Positions 7,580 to 18,661 of a stretch of DNA of 64,000 bases are shown piece by piece. The notes below the pieces were generated by a model that searched no databases, was not told the DNA's origin, and was given only the letters and a program-made list of their open reading frames with translations. Made by a program: the position numbers and the translations under genes. This DNA comes from Oleiagrimonas sp. C23AA. GTDB lineage: Bacteria > Pseudomonadota > Gammaproteobacteria > Xanthomonadales > Rhodanobacteraceae. The stretch is from positions 186,001-250,000 of the forward strand of contig NZ_JAARLY010000005.1 in assembly GCF_011759385.1 (NCBI RefSeq), given 5' to 3'. Each line of letters opens with the position of its first letter. Position 1 is the first letter of the stretch.

Positions 7580-10411
7580 ATGAAACGCACACTTCTCTCC
7601 GCTTTGATCGGGCTGGCGTTGGCATCGGCCGGCGCCAATACGCGGGCCCAGGTGACCACCCAGTCCAATCCATCTTCGCAGTCGTCGCAGTCACAACAGG
7701 GCAACGAGCCGCAGCAACTGCAAACGATCACCGTGACCGGATCGGCGATACCGCGCATCGATGTCGAGACGCCCTAACCCGTGACGGTGATCAGCGCCGA
7801 GAAAATTCAGGACAGTGGCCTGACCACGGTCTCGGACGTGGTACGCGCCATTTCCGCGGACAATAGTGGCTCGATCCCGACCTCGTTCACCGCCGGCTTT
7901 GCCGGCGGCGCCGCTGGTGTCGCGCTGCGCGGCCTGACGGTCAACTCGACCCTGGTGCTGATCGATGGCCAGCGCGTGGCCAATTATGCGCTGGCCGATG
8001 ACGGCGAGCGCTCATTTGTCGACCTCAATTCCATACCGGTCACGGCCATTGAGCGTATCGAGGTGCTCAAGGACGGCGCATCCTCACTGTATGGCGCGGA
8101 CGCCATCGCCGGTGTGGTCAACATCATCCTGCGCCGGTCCTACCAGGGCGCACAGGCCAACGCTGAAATCGGCACGGCGCAGCATGGTGGCGGCCTGCGT
8201 CGTCGCGCCACCGTGATGGGTGGCACGGGCGATCTGGACAAGGATGGCCACAATATCTATTTCAGCGCGGAATTCGAAGGTGACAATGCCATCAGGTCAT
8301 CGCAACGAGGCTTTCCCTACAACACCTCGGATCTGACACGCATAGGTGGCAACAACCTGGACATCGGCGATCCCTCGAACCGCTCCGGATCGACCTTCGG
8401 CACGGTCACGCCAGCCACGCTGGCGACCCCAGGCGACCTGCTGTCCGGCCAGGCGATCGAAGGTGCGCTCTATCAACCGCTGCGTCCTTGCGGCAAGAAC
8501 AGCAAGCCTGTGACCACGGCGGCGGGAAGCTACTGCGAGCAGGACCCCGCCGCGCTTTGGGGGCAGATCCAGCCCAAGAGCCATCGCGCCGGCATCTATG
8601 GCCGCTTCACGCAGAAGCTGGGCGATAGCTCGCAGATTTATGTCGATGCGCTGTACTACGAGGACAAGGTGACCTCCACGGCGCCGCCGCCCCAGATTCA
8701 GGCCAATACGCCGGTCAACACCAACAGCATCGCCCTGCCACCCACCCTGGCCGACGGCTCGCTCAACCCCAACAATCCGTTCGCCGCGCAGGGACAGTAC
8801 GCGCTGATCAACTATGCCTTTGGTGACATCGCCGGCGGCGCGCAGACGGCCAACCACAATCTGCGCATCACCAGCGGCGTGACTTCGCAATGGGATGACT
8901 GGCACCTGCAAGGTCACGTGGTGCTCAATCACACGTGGCTGGATGTTCGCAATTACGGCTTTCTCAACTACGACCAGTTGATCAAGGCAGTCAATCAGGG
9001 CACCTACAATTTCATTGACCCCTCGAAGAATTCCGGCGCCTTGCTGCAGACACTGGCACCGGTGCTGGACAAGCGCTCGACCACCGACCTGGACTCGCTG
9101 GATGTGCAGGGCACGCGCGAGTTGATGGACCTGCCCGGCGGCGAACTTGGCCTGGCCCTGGGTGCGCAATGGCGTTATGAAGCACAGCGCGATCCGTCGC
9201 TCAATCCCGGCTCCGCTGCTCAGGGACTGGGCAACGCCAAGACCATCGGCCGGCGGAACGTGAGCAGTCTCTACGCCGAGCTGGATGCCCCGGTACTTTC
9301 CACGCTTGAGGTCGATCTTTCCGGCCGATATGACCACTACTCCGATTTCGGCAACAACTTTTCCCCCAAGGTGGGCTTCAAGTGGCAGCCGATCGACAAG
9401 GTGGCCATCCGCGGCACTTACTCCAAGGGCTTCCGGGCGCCCAGCTTCTCGGAGAACGGGTCCAGTTCGGCGGAAGGGTTCGTCACCTACACGCCACCGG
9501 CATCCTTCGTCGCCCAGCATGGCGGCCCCACCAACGGTTACGTCAAGCCTTACGGTCTGGCCGAGTTCACCACCGCCAATCCCAATATCAAGCCGGAGAA
9601 ATCGCGCAGCTATACGCTGGGCGTGCTGGTGCAGCCGACCGATTCGATCAGCGCCTCGGTCGATTACTACGACATCAAAAAGACCGGTGTCATCGCCCAG
9701 CAAAGTCCGGACACCGCGCTGGCGGCCTACTACGCCGGGCAGCCGATTCCGGCCGGATACACCATCGTGCTGGACAGCCCGGACCCGGCCTACCCCAACG
9801 CCCCGGCACGACCGCTGATCGTGGAGGCGCCGTACATCAACCAGAACTCGCTGCGGACCAAGGGCATCGATGTCGATGTGCAGGGCACGTTTGCGCTGGC
9901 CGAGGACGTGAAGCTGACCAGTGAGATAAGCGCCACGAAGATCCTGTCCTGGACCGAAACACTGGCCGATGGCACGGTGCAGCGCTTCGTCGGCACGCAT
10001 GGTCCCTATGCGCTGTCGTCCGGGGCAGGTACACCGCGCTACAGGGCTTCGTGGAGCAATCGCGTGAAGTTTGGCCCGGCCACCATCACCGGCACGCTGT
10101 ATTACACCAGCGGGCTGTACAACTCGATTCCGGACTACCTGCCGGCCAATGTGTGCTACTCCACCGGCAATCAGGGTCAGAACATTCCCTCCAACTGCCG
10201 TCTCGCCTCGTTTACCGATTTCGACCTGACCGGCAGCTACCGGCTCACCGAACACATTGAGCTGACCGCCTCGGTGCTGAATCTCTTCGACCGCAAGGCT
10301 CCGCTGGATACGATCGACTACGCCACCGCCAGCAACTACAACCCGACCTGGAACCAGCCCGGCGCCATTGGTCGGTTCTACACACTGGGGGTACGGGTCA
10401 AATTCCAGTAG
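7580..10411 (+). pseudogene. TonB-dependent receptor interrupted by one in-frame stop codon
   Basis: The frame begins with ATG at 7580 behind GGAGG and encodes a signal peptide (MKRTLLSALIGLALASAGANTRA), a glutamine-serine-rich linker and the TonB-box/plug lead-in TITVTGSAIPRIDVETP. It then meets TAA at 7775-7777 and continues in the same frame as PVTVISAEKIQDSGL. The downstream part holds a complete plug (ALRGLTVNSTLVLIDGQRV, then IERIEVLKDGASSLYGADAIAGVVNI) and a roughly 700-residue barrel ending YTLGVRVKFQ, including the usual FRAPSFSE strand. Most homologues have a Q, S or other residue at the stop position; CAA to TAA is the simplest change. Without readthrough the product lacks a signal peptide. 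The ligand is unknown; the length (about 940 residues) fits plant-polymer or peptide receptors of xanthomonads. Confidence 0.88.
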
Positions 10412-10544
10412 TGACAGGTGGAACCTGGGTGACCGCGACGGCATTCGATGGCGGCTGATGCCAATCGATTGGGCGCTGGTGCACATGTCGCGCCCGCGCT
10501 TGGGGATGAATGGGCATCGCCAAGCGGGCTAGGCTCGCCACGAC

Positions 10545-11459
10545 TTACGGGCCTGGGACTTTCCCGCCGCCCCAGGCCTCGTAGCGTCGTCCCCAGCGGT
10601 CGACCAACGCGCCCGGCTTGTCGGCAAACAGCCGCTGTCCTTGACGGATGGCCGAAGCGGTAAGGTGTGCCTGGTTCTGCCGGATCAGCCCGATCATCAC
10701 CTCCACGCTGCGAATGTCGCCGTAGTGCTCCGGGGCGTGGGTCAGCACGTCCAGGAACACGGCCAGATCGTGATAATCGCCAAGCTCCTCGCTTAAGGCA
10801 CGCGCCGCGCAGGCATAGGCTTTCATCGGGCCGGGCCACACGGGCTGCAGCAGGCGGGCATGACACCAGTGATATTTGCAGCGCTTGCGCCACTCGTGCA
10901 TGTCGCCGGCCGAGACCTGCTGGCATGCGCGGCGCATCGCCTGTCGGCCGCGCGCATAGGTCTTGCCAAGGCCATCAGCCAGGGCATCGAACCCATCATC
11001 GGCCAGTTGCCAGTGGTCGATGCGCCGCTGCGCCTGCTGCAGTTCGGCGCGACATCGCGCCAGCGCGTCCTGCAGGGTGCAGCGGGCCTGCAACGACTGC
11101 CGGTCGAGCGTGAGCTGGCGGCGGATGCTTGCCAACGCACGCCGATCGATCTGCGCCTCGAAGCGAGCGGTAACGGCGTCGTAGGCTGCAATCAGCACCG
11201 TGGCATCGCGCCAGGGAGACAAATGGCGCGCGATGTCGCGAAACGCTGCATTTTCCCTCTGATAGCCGGCGAACGCGGGGCGCACCAGACGCAGCAATCC
11301 ACGCACCTTCTTGCAGCGTCTGCGAAGGTCATGCACCGCCTCGGCGGCATCGGTCGCCTGCCTGTCGATGCCCTCTATGGCACGTGCCACCTGTTGCCGC
11401 GCGACTCGCCGTAGCGCCGCCGTCATCGATGCATCGTTGCGCTTGAGGCGGTAGGCCAT
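10545..11459 (-). CDS. CHAD-domain protein
   Basis: 304 residues, almost all alpha-helical and rich in Arg and His. The conserved histidines of CHAD domains appear in AAEAVHDLRRRCKKVRGLLRLV, MHEWRKRCKYHWCHARLL and ALSEELGDYHDLAVFLD, marking the two four-helix bundles. CHAD domains bind polyphosphate and often associate with polyphosphate granules. No CYTH domain is fused. A GGGAGGATGTC ribosome site precedes ATG at 11459. It lies convergent to the TonB receptor and divergent from the P-type ATPase. Polyphosphate binding would fit the storage theme of the neighbouring glycogen genes. Confidence 0.88.
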   Translation of the reverse strand: MAYRLKRNDASMTAALRRVARQQVARAIEGIDRQATDAAEAVHDLRRRCKKVRGLLRLVRPAFAGYQRENAAFRDIARHLSPWRDATVLIAAYDAVTARFEAQIDRRALASIRRQLTLDRQSLQARCTLQDALARCRAELQQAQRRIDHWQLADDGFDALADGLGKTYARGRQAMRRACQQVSAGDMHEWRKRCKYHWCHARLLQPVWPGPMKAYACAARALSEELGDYHDLAVFLDVLTHAPEHYGDIRSVEVMIGLIRQNQAHLTASAIRQGQRLFADKPGALVDRWGRRYEAWGGGKVPGP

Positions 11460-11785
11460 GACATCCTCCCGATGGATGAACTCAACTCACTACGGATGGC
11501 CCAGTCAGACAATAGGGGCGCGTTTGGCGTGCATGCACGGTTCGGTGCGGCTTGCCGACACCCTTCGACCGGGCTGCCGGACCCCTAACGCTGTACTCAG
11601 GCGGTGCCGCCTGTTTCCAGCCTTCGCAGCACCCGACATTTATCGCGCCAGGTTCCCGCGTCGCCTTGATCGGCATCAAGCAATCCCCGTCGCCAAGGCT
11701 GCATGTTGCCAGCAGCCATCGCCGGCGACACCACAACCGCCAATGGCGTGGTCGAGAGGTATCACCTGACGTCGGGAGCGGGCAC
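11460..11785. other. divergent intergenic region with FNR-dependent promoter
   Basis: 326 bases between the CHAD gene and the ATPase. It contains a perfect FNR-type box at 11666-11679 and, 23 bp further on, CATGTT at 11703-11708 as a plausible -10 element for rightward transcription. No protein gene is evident. Confidence 0.5.
11666..11679. promoter_or_regulatory. FNR/FixK-type box upstream of the MgtA-like ATPase
   Basis: TTGAT-CGGC-ATCAA, a perfect match. A -10-like CATGTT begins 23 bp after it, and the ATPase ATG is 107 bp downstream. The spacing fits a class II activated promoter. Confidence 0.75.
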
Positions 11786-14335
11786 ATGCGTGGGGATAAT
11801 CGCTATTGGGCGCGCTCGGCCAGCGACGTGCTTGCCTCGCTGGACTCGCGCATGGAGGGATTGTCGAGTGGGGAAGTCGCCGAGCGGCTGAGGCGTGTGG
11901 GGCCCAACACCCTCGCCGGGGCTGCCACCCTGCCCTGGTTGCGCCTGTTGGTCAGCCGGTTCACCAGTCCACTGGTGCTGATCCTGATTGTCGCCGCCGT
12001 GGTCTCGCTGCTGGTGCGCGACTGGGTGGGTGCCTGGATCGTACTGGCGATCATCCTGTTGACTGCCGTACTGAGCTTTTTCCAGGAATACCGGGCGTCG
12101 ATGGCGGTGGAGGCATTGCGTCGCCGTGTCTCGGTCACGGTGCAGGTGATACGCGACGGCGTACAGGTGGCGGTTGCGGCCGAGCAAGTGGTTCCGGGCG
12201 ACATTATCGAGCTGTCTGCCGGCGCACTGGTACCGGCCGATGCGCGCGTGCTGGAGGCGCGCGACTGCTTCGTCAATCAGGCCGTTTTGACTGGCGAATC
12301 GCTACCGGTGGAGAAGCGCCCCGGCCGATGCACGGCCGACGCGGGTCTGGCCATGCGGGACAACTGTGTCTTCATGGGGACCTCCGTGCGCAGCGGCTGG
12401 GCGCGAGTGGTAGCCGTGCAGACCGGAGCGTCCAGCGTGTTCGGCGCGATTGCCAGTCGCCTGCAGCAACATGTGCCGGAAACAGAGTTCGAGCGTGGGC
12501 TGCGTCGCTTCGGCGCGTTCCTGATACGCCTCATGCTGTTCGTGGTGGTCGTGGTGCTGAGCACCAACATCGCCCTGCACCGCCCGGCCCTGGATACGCT
12601 GCTGTTTGCCGCGGCGCTGGCGGTGGGCATGTCGCCGGAACTGCTGCCGGTGATTCTTACCGTGACGCTGTCACACGGGGCGCGAGCCATGGCGCGCGAA
12701 GGCGTCATCGTCAAACGCCTGAGCGCCATCGAGAACCTGGGCAGCATGGATGTGCTGTGCACCGACAAGACCGGCACACTCACCCGCGGCGTCATCCAAT
12801 TGAACTCGGCGGTAGACCCGCAAGGCGTGCCCGACCAGAGGGTGCGGCAACTTGCCGTGCTGAACGCACGGCTGCAGACGGGCATTCGCAATGCCCTGGA
12901 TGATGCGCTGACAAACCTGCCCGACGAGGGCAAGGCGCGCGCTGACAGCACGCGAAAAATCGACGAAATCCCCTACGACTTCCAGCGGCGGCGGCTGAGT
13001 GTTCTTGTCCCGGGCCAGACGGCCGATACCGCGTGCATGATCACCAAGGGCGCGGTGGAAAACGTGCTGGCCGTGTGCTCGCACGTGCAGATGGCTGCTG
13101 ACATACAGCGACTGGATGATGCGCTTCGGGCGACGTTGATGCAGCGCTTTGTCGACTGGAGCGCCCAGGGCTTTCGCGTGCTGGCACTGGCCAAACGGAC
13201 CCTGGCCGGCAAACCCCGCTATACCCGCGACGACGAGCAGGCCATGACGCTGGCCGGCTTTCTGCTGTTTTTCGACCCGCCCGAGCCGCAGGTGGCGGCC
13301 ACACTCGGTGGGCTGGATCAGCTGGGCGTGGCGGTGAAGATCATCACTGGCGACAACCGCTTTGTCGCCTCGCACGTGGCCCAGAACATTGGCATGCAGG
13401 TTCGCGGCATGCTGACCGGCGGCGTGTTGCGCCAACTTTCCGACGAGGCGCTGTGGCACCGGGTGCAGACCACCACGCTGTTTGCCGAGATCGAGCCCAA
13501 CCAGAAAGAACGCATCATCAATGCCCTGCAAAAGGCCGGACATGTGGTGGGCTATCTTGGCGACGGCATCAATGATGCTCCCGCGCTGAAGGCGGCCGAT
13601 GTCGGCATATCGGTGGACACTGCCGTTGATGTGGCCAAGGACGCCGCCGACCTGGTGCTGCTTCGCCACGGGCTGGAAGTGATCCGCCGCGGCATTGACG
13701 AGGGTCGGCACACCTTCGCCAACACCATCAAGTACATCCTGATCAACACCAGCGCGACGTTCGGCAACATGATAAGCATGGCACTGGCCTCGATGTACCT
13801 GCCGTTTCTGCCGCTGCTGGCCTCACAGATACTGCTCAACAACCTGCTGTCGGATATTCCCGCAATGGGCATCGCCGGTGATCGGGTGGATACCGAATGG
13901 GAACGGCGGCCACACCGCTGGGACATCCGTCTGATCCGGCGTTTCATGGTGACCTTCGGATTGGTCAGCAGTGTGTTCGACTTGCTGACCTTCGCCGCGC
14001 TGATGACCCTGGCGGCCGGCGAAACGCGAATATTCCGCACCGGCTGGTTTACCGAGTCACTGTTGACCGAATTATGCATCCTGCTGGTAATACGCACCGC
14101 ACAACCGTTCTATCGCAGTCGTCCCGGTACTTTCCTGCTGTGGAGCACGGTCGGCGTGATGGTGGTGACGCTGGTGCTGCCTTTCTTGCCCGGCGCGGGC
14201 CTGTTCGGCTTCGTGCCGTTACCACGCGAAGTATTGATGGCCATCGTGGCGATCACCGCGCTTTACGTCGTCACCTCGGAAGCCACCAAGCGGATTTTCT
14301 ATAGACATCTAGCCGGCCATATCATCGGCGACTGA
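11786..14335 (+). CDS. mgtA: P-type ATPase, Mg2+-transporting (MgtA/MgtB) type
   Basis: 849 residues. All P-type landmarks are seen: TGES (VLTGESLPVEKR) in the actuator, PELLPVILTVTLSHGARAM in TM4, the phosphorylation loop LCTDKTGTLTRG, and GDGINDAPALKAADVGISV in the hinge. The segment GVIVKRLSAIENLGSMDVLCTDKTG is very close to the MgtA/MgtB class IIIB signature rather than Ca2+ or heavy-metal pumps, and no CPC motif or metal-binding domain is present. It is an inner-membrane importer of Mg2+. It is slightly short at the N terminus compared with MgtA. The start at 11786 has GGGAG upstream; longer starts would include the promoter. The FNR-type box suggests low-oxygen rather than PhoPQ control. 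Confidence 0.87.
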   Translation: MRGDNRYWARSASDVLASLDSRMEGLSSGEVAERLRRVGPNTLAGAATLPWLRLLVSRFTSPLVLILIVAAVVSLLVRDWVGAWIVLAIILLTAVLSFFQEYRASMAVEALRRRVSVTVQVIRDGVQVAVAAEQVVPGDIIELSAGALVPADARVLEARDCFVNQAVLTGESLPVEKRPGRCTADAGLAMRDNCVFMGTSVRSGWARVVAVQTGASSVFGAIASRLQQHVPETEFERGLRRFGAFLIRLMLFVVVVVLSTNIALHRPALDTLLFAAALAVGMSPELLPVILTVTLSHGARAMAREGVIVKRLSAIENLGSMDVLCTDKTGTLTRGVIQLNSAVDPQGVPDQRVRQLAVLNARLQTGIRNALDDALTNLPDEGKARADSTRKIDEIPYDFQRRRLSVLVPGQTADTACMITKGAVENVLAVCSHVQMAADIQRLDDALRATLMQRFVDWSAQGFRVLALAKRTLAGKPRYTRDDEQAMTLAGFLLFFDPPEPQVAATLGGLDQLGVAVKIITGDNRFVASHVAQNIGMQVRGMLTGGVLRQLSDEALWHRVQTTTLFAEIEPNQKERIINALQKAGHVVGYLGDGINDAPALKAADVGISVDTAVDVAKDAADLVLLRHGLEVIRRGIDEGRHTFANTIKYILINTSATFGNMISMALASMYLPFLPLLASQILLNNLLSDIPAMGIAGDRVDTEWERRPHRWDIRLIRRFMVTFGLVSSVFDLLTFAALMTLAAGETRIFRTGWFTESLLTELCILLVIRTAQPFYRSRPGTFLLWSTVGVMVVTLVLPFLPGAGLFGFVPLPREVLMAIVAITALYVVTSEATKRIFYRHLAGHIIGD

Positions 14336-14344
14336 CAAAACGAT

Positions 14345-14396
14345 CCGGCGGCATACTGGCCAATAATTGAGCCGCCGGTTTGCCACCAGGCGGCTC
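14345..14396. terminator. hairpin region after the ATPase
   Basis: CCGGCGGC (14345-14352) pairs with GCCGCCGG (14371-14378), and GAGCCGCC (14369-14376) pairs with GGCGGCTC (14389-14396). The two stems share a strand and exclude each other. The position between convergent genes suggests a bidirectional terminator without a long U tract. Confidence 0.45.
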
Positions 14397-14462
14397 TGGA
14401 TGAAGCTGACAAAGTGTGGGCCATTCACTATGAATGACTGTGAGGCTCCATCATTTCGGGAC

Positions 14463-14762
14463 CTACTTTTTCATCTTTTCCTGCTTCGCCGTATCCCTGC
14501 GAATGTCTTTTCTGGCCGCGTTCAGATGCCAGAGGCAACGCCGCTCATGCTTCTTGTCTGCACTGGCACGGGCTTGCGCGATGGCCTTTTCCGCCTGCGT
14601 CTTCAACTTGGCATCCTTGATGGCCGATACACTGGATTGGACATCGGCAATCTGCTGCGCACAGGTTTTCTTCTGTGCCGACTGAGCCGTCGCCAGCGGA
14701 CCGGATACAAAGACATAGGCGGCACCCATGGCGATGATCAAGGGAAGATAGCTGCGTCTCAT
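14463..14762 (-). CDS. small exported hypothetical protein
   Basis: 99 residues. A signal peptide, MRRSYLPLIIAMGAAYVFVSGPLATA, is followed by a lysine-, alanine- and glutamine-rich helical mature part with two cysteines (KKTCAQQIADVQ and RRCLWHLNAARKDI) that could form one disulfide. The mature sequence resembles a short coiled coil of about 70 residues. GGAGA lies ahead of ATG at 14762. I do not recognise a named family. It lies directly downstream of the SPW gene on the same strand (62-bp gap) and could be co-transcribed with it. Confidence 0.65.
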   Translation of the reverse strand: MRRSYLPLIIAMGAAYVFVSGPLATAQSAQKKTCAQQIADVQSSVSAIKDAKLKTQAEKAIAQARASADKKHERRCLWHLNAARKDIRRDTAKQEKMKK

Positions 14763-14823
14763 GGTTTCGTCTCCGCTGAAATACCTGCAAGTTCTCGGTA
14801 CCTGGATTTACTTTCCGAGTGCC

Positions 14824-15234
14824 CTAGCGGGCCTGAGTGGTTGACCCCGGCCTGGGACGTTGCGGCTTTAGCTCGCCATGCCTTTCGGCAGAGCCTGCCT
14901 GGATAAGTGCCCACCCGGCGAAGAGCACCACCAGTCCCCCGGCAATGACCGCGTTCCACGCAAATTCGGTCAGCGCGCTGAATCCCAACACCCAGGGCGA
15001 CGCCACCAGCCATGCACCGAACAGAATGTTCAACCACTGCAGTGTGGCGAAATAGGCGCTCAGGCTCATCGAACAGGTAATGATGAGTGCGATACCTACC
15101 ACCCACATGTTCCAGGCGGTGACGCCTGCGATGTCGGCCGGTAGCGCGTTAATCAGTTGCTGAAAGATCCAGGGCGTAGCCACCAGCCACAGCCCCAAAA
15201 CGAAATTGACACCATCCTGCCAACGCTTTTCCAT
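14824..15234 (-). CDS. SPW-repeat membrane protein
   Basis: 136 residues with four predicted membrane helices and two copies of the repeat that names the family, WLVATPWIF near residue 16 and WLVASPWVLGF near residue 76, each followed by a second helix. SPW proteins are small inner-membrane proteins of unknown function, often found in stress or low-oxygen gene clusters. GGGAGGGTGTC precedes the ATG. A near-perfect FNR-type box lies 71 bp upstream of the start, the same distance as for other operons here. Confidence 0.82.
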   Translation of the reverse strand: MEKRWQDGVNFVLGLWLVATPWIFQQLINALPADIAGVTAWNMWVVGIALIITCSMSLSAYFATLQWLNILFGAWLVASPWVLGFSALTEFAWNAVIAGGLVVLFAGWALIQAGSAERHGELKPQRPRPGSTTQAR

Positions 15235-15304
15235 GACACCCTCCCATTGCCTATGTGGCTCCCTACGACGATGTCATGAAAGCATTGCCCTGGTGGTGGC
15301 AATT

Positions 15305-15318
15305 TTGTTCTACATCAA
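15305..15318. promoter_or_regulatory. FNR/FixK-type box (one mismatch) upstream of the SPW gene
   Basis: On the minus strand it reads TTGAT-GTAG-AACAA, one base off the consensus. The 71-bp distance to the start codon equals that of the macA box (70) and the CBS box (69). Confidence 0.5.
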
Positions 15319-15425
15319 TGTTTTGCATGGGTGGCGAAAGGCACTTTCCCGGGCATTTCGGGCTCATCGCAACGCTGTTTATGGCGGCACTCAAACAGCC
15401 ATCCATTTATCCACGCCGAGACAGC

Positions 15426-16642
15426 TTACTCGTGGCGCAATGCCTCAACCGGCTGCATGGTCGCCGCCCGGCGCGCGGGGTAGTACCCGAAGAACATGCC
15501 CACCGTCGAAGCCAGGCCAAAGGCCAGCAGCACTGAGCTCAGGGTGATGACCACCACACTGCGGGCCAGGTAGTGAACAGCCACCGCGCCGCCAATGCCG
15601 CACAGGGCGCCCACGAAACACCCGATCAGGGACAGCAGCACCGCCTCCAGCAGAAACTGCCGCAGGATGTCGCGGCGTCGTGCGCCAATGGCCATGCGAA
15701 TGCCTATCTCGCGAGTGCGCTCGGTGACCGACACCAGCATGATGTTCATGATGCCGATGCCGCCGACCAGCAGGGACACCGACGCGATGGCGCCCAGCAT
15801 GAATGACATCACGCGCGTGGTTTGCGCCGCCGCGCTGGCCATGGCCGTCAGATTTCGGATATCGAAATCGTTGTCGGCGCGGCTGGGCAGATGATGACGC
15901 TGACGCAACAGTGCGGTCATCTCGCTTTGCGCCTGTGGCATCAGCGCGGCCGAGCGCGCCTGCACCATGATCAGACGCACCGTGCCGGGAAATTGCGAGC
16001 CGAACAGCTTGCGCTGCGCGGTGGTGACTGGAATCAGGATGGTGTCGTCCTGGTCCTGGCCGTTGAGACTTTGCCCTTTGCTGGCCAGCACGCCGACCAC
16101 CACGAACGGGCTTTGCTTGATGCGAATGGTCTTGCCGACCGGATCCTGATCACCGAACAGGTTGGCGACCACCGTCGTTCCCAGCAACGCAACCTTGGCC
16201 GCGGCACGCACGTCGGACGCGCTGAAAGCGGCGCCCCGGGCCACTGGCCAATCGCGCACCACCAGGGCGTCGGGGGTAGTGCCGGCAATCATCGTGCTCC
16301 AGTTGCTGGCGCCGTAGACCACCTGTGCCGTACCCGGTTGCAACGGCGCCACCGCAGCCACTGCCGGCAGCGTGGCGATGGCCTCGGCATCACCAGTGGT
16401 CAGTGTCGGCGCGGCGCCCATACCCATGCGCAGGCCGCCGGTGGTGGCTGACCCGGACAGCACGATAAACAGGTTGCTGCCCATCGACTGGATGGAAGCA
16501 TTGACCGACTGCTGCGCCCCCTGTCCGATGGCCACCATCAGGATAACGGCGGCCACGCCTATGACCATGCCCAGCATGGTCAGCACGCTGCGCATGCGAT
16601 TGGCATGCATGGAATCCCACGCCTCGCCCAGCAACGGCGTGA

Positions 16643-16646
<4 letters not shown>
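15426..16646 (-). CDS. MacB-like ABC transporter permease
   Basis: 406 residues: an N-terminal membrane helix (MRSVLTMLGMVIGVAAVILMVAIG), a large periplasmic MacB_PCD domain of about 220 residues, then three C-terminal helices of the FtsX fold (SFMLGAIASVSLLVGGIGIMNIMLVSVTERTREIGIRMAIGARRRDI). It overlaps the upstream ATPase gene by 4 bp (ATGA). Here permease and ATPase are separate polypeptides, unlike the fused E. coli MacB. Together with the adaptor this forms a tripartite export pump for macrolides, lipopeptides or peptides; no outer-membrane partner is adjacent. Confidence 0.9.
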
Positions 16647-17364
<718 letters not shown>

Positions 17365-17365
<1 letters not shown>

Positions 17366-18528
17366 CAGAAGGCCCTCAGGCGAATACCGCCAGACGTGGA
17401 GGTCTCCTGCCCGCGTATCACCTCGCCCACCACCACGGGCTCACCGGCACGTATATCCCCGGCCTTGATCTGGACAAACTTGCCGTCGCTGACCCCGGGG
17501 GTCACGCGTCGTGCCTGCAAACCTTGCGCTGTTTGCACGTAGACGACGCTTGTGCCGGGTGCCGAGGGCGTGGTTGCCGGTGATGACGCCGCGCGCGGAT
17601 GAAAGCGCAACGCCGCCGAGGGCACCGCCAGTACCTGATGCCGTTGCGCCACGATCACGTTGACGTAGGCGGTCATGCCCGGCATCAGGGTGCCATCGGT
17701 ATTGCGCACCCCCACCACCACGTCATAGGTGACCACGTTCTGCTCGGTGGTCGGGTTCAGCCGCACCTGCCGAACCGAGGCCTGATACTGGCGATCGGGG
17801 AAGGCATCGACGGTAAAGGTTACCGGTTGGCCGGCGTGTATCTGCCCGATATCGGCTTCGGCGAAGCTGGAGTCGATCTGCATGTCGGTCAGATCCTTGG
17901 CGATCTGGAACAGCGTGGGCGTCTGGAAGCTCGCCGCCACCGTCTGCCCCACATCCACGGCGCGGTTGATTACCACGCCGGAGATCGGCGAACGGATGGT
18001 GGCGTAGCGAAGATTGGTGCGGCTCTGGTCAAGCGCGGCCTGCGCCAGCGCCACCTGCGCGTGGGCCGCGTCCACCGCCTCCACCAGCTGGTCGTAGTCC
18101 TGGTGGGAAATGTAGCCTTGGCGAAACAGCGGCTGCCCGCGATCGCGCGTGGACTGCGCCAGTTTCAGCGCCGCTTTCGCCACGGCCAGGCTGGCCTGGT
18201 TCTGACGCACCGCCGCGCCCAGCAGACGCGGATCAAGCTCCAGCAGTACCTGCCCCTCGCGCACTTGGTCGTTGAAGTCGGCATGCAGTGTCTGCACCGT
18301 GCCCGACACCTGCGTGCCGACACTGACCAGCGTGACCGGGTTCAGCGTGCCATTGGCGGAAATGGTCTGGGTGATGTCGGTGACCCTTGCCGGCTGCGTG
18401 ATGTAGGCCGGCCCGCGACGCGAGCCGATGCCAAGCCACGCCACGACGAGTGCGGCCAGCACCAGTACGAGCAAGGCCAGCGCGACGAGGCGCCAGCGGT
18501 GGGAGCGCGTGGGCGGATGTTCTGGCAT
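17365..18528 (-). CDS. MacA-like periplasmic adaptor protein (HlyD family)
   Basis: 387 residues: a cytoplasmic basic tail, one membrane anchor (RLVALALLVLVLAALVVAWLG), a lipoyl half-motif (GTQVSGTVQTLHADFNDQVREGQVLLELD), an alpha-hairpin with QASLAVAKAALKLAQ, the second lipoyl half (ATIRSPISGVVINRAVDVGQTVAAS) and a beta-barrel ending in a basic tail. Order and length match MacA. It is the first gene of the operon. A perfect FNR-type box stands 70 bp upstream of its start, implying induction under low oxygen or nitrosative stress. Confidence 0.9.
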
Positions 18529-18597
18529 GTCGGCACGATATCGGTCTGCATGGGCAGCCCAGGGTCATCACGCTATGGACATGCCCTGGCGCCGCCC

Positions 18598-18611
18598 TTG
18601 ATCTGCATCAA
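18598..18611. promoter_or_regulatory. FNR/FixK-type box upstream of macA
   Basis: TTGAT-CTGC-ATCAA, a perfect match, in the gap between macA and the phosphorylase gene that ends at 18662. CATAGC at 18577-18572 (minus strand) is a possible -10 element. Confidence 0.72.
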
Positions 18612-18661
18612 GCAGGGCCTCATCGCTCCCGTCTGCCCACGCGCACCATGGCATCGCACCG

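Noticed and set aside
8297-10486. A 729-codon minus-strand frame over the TonB receptor.
   Set aside because: It is antisense to a receptor with a clear plug and barrel; its residues are low-complexity and match no family.
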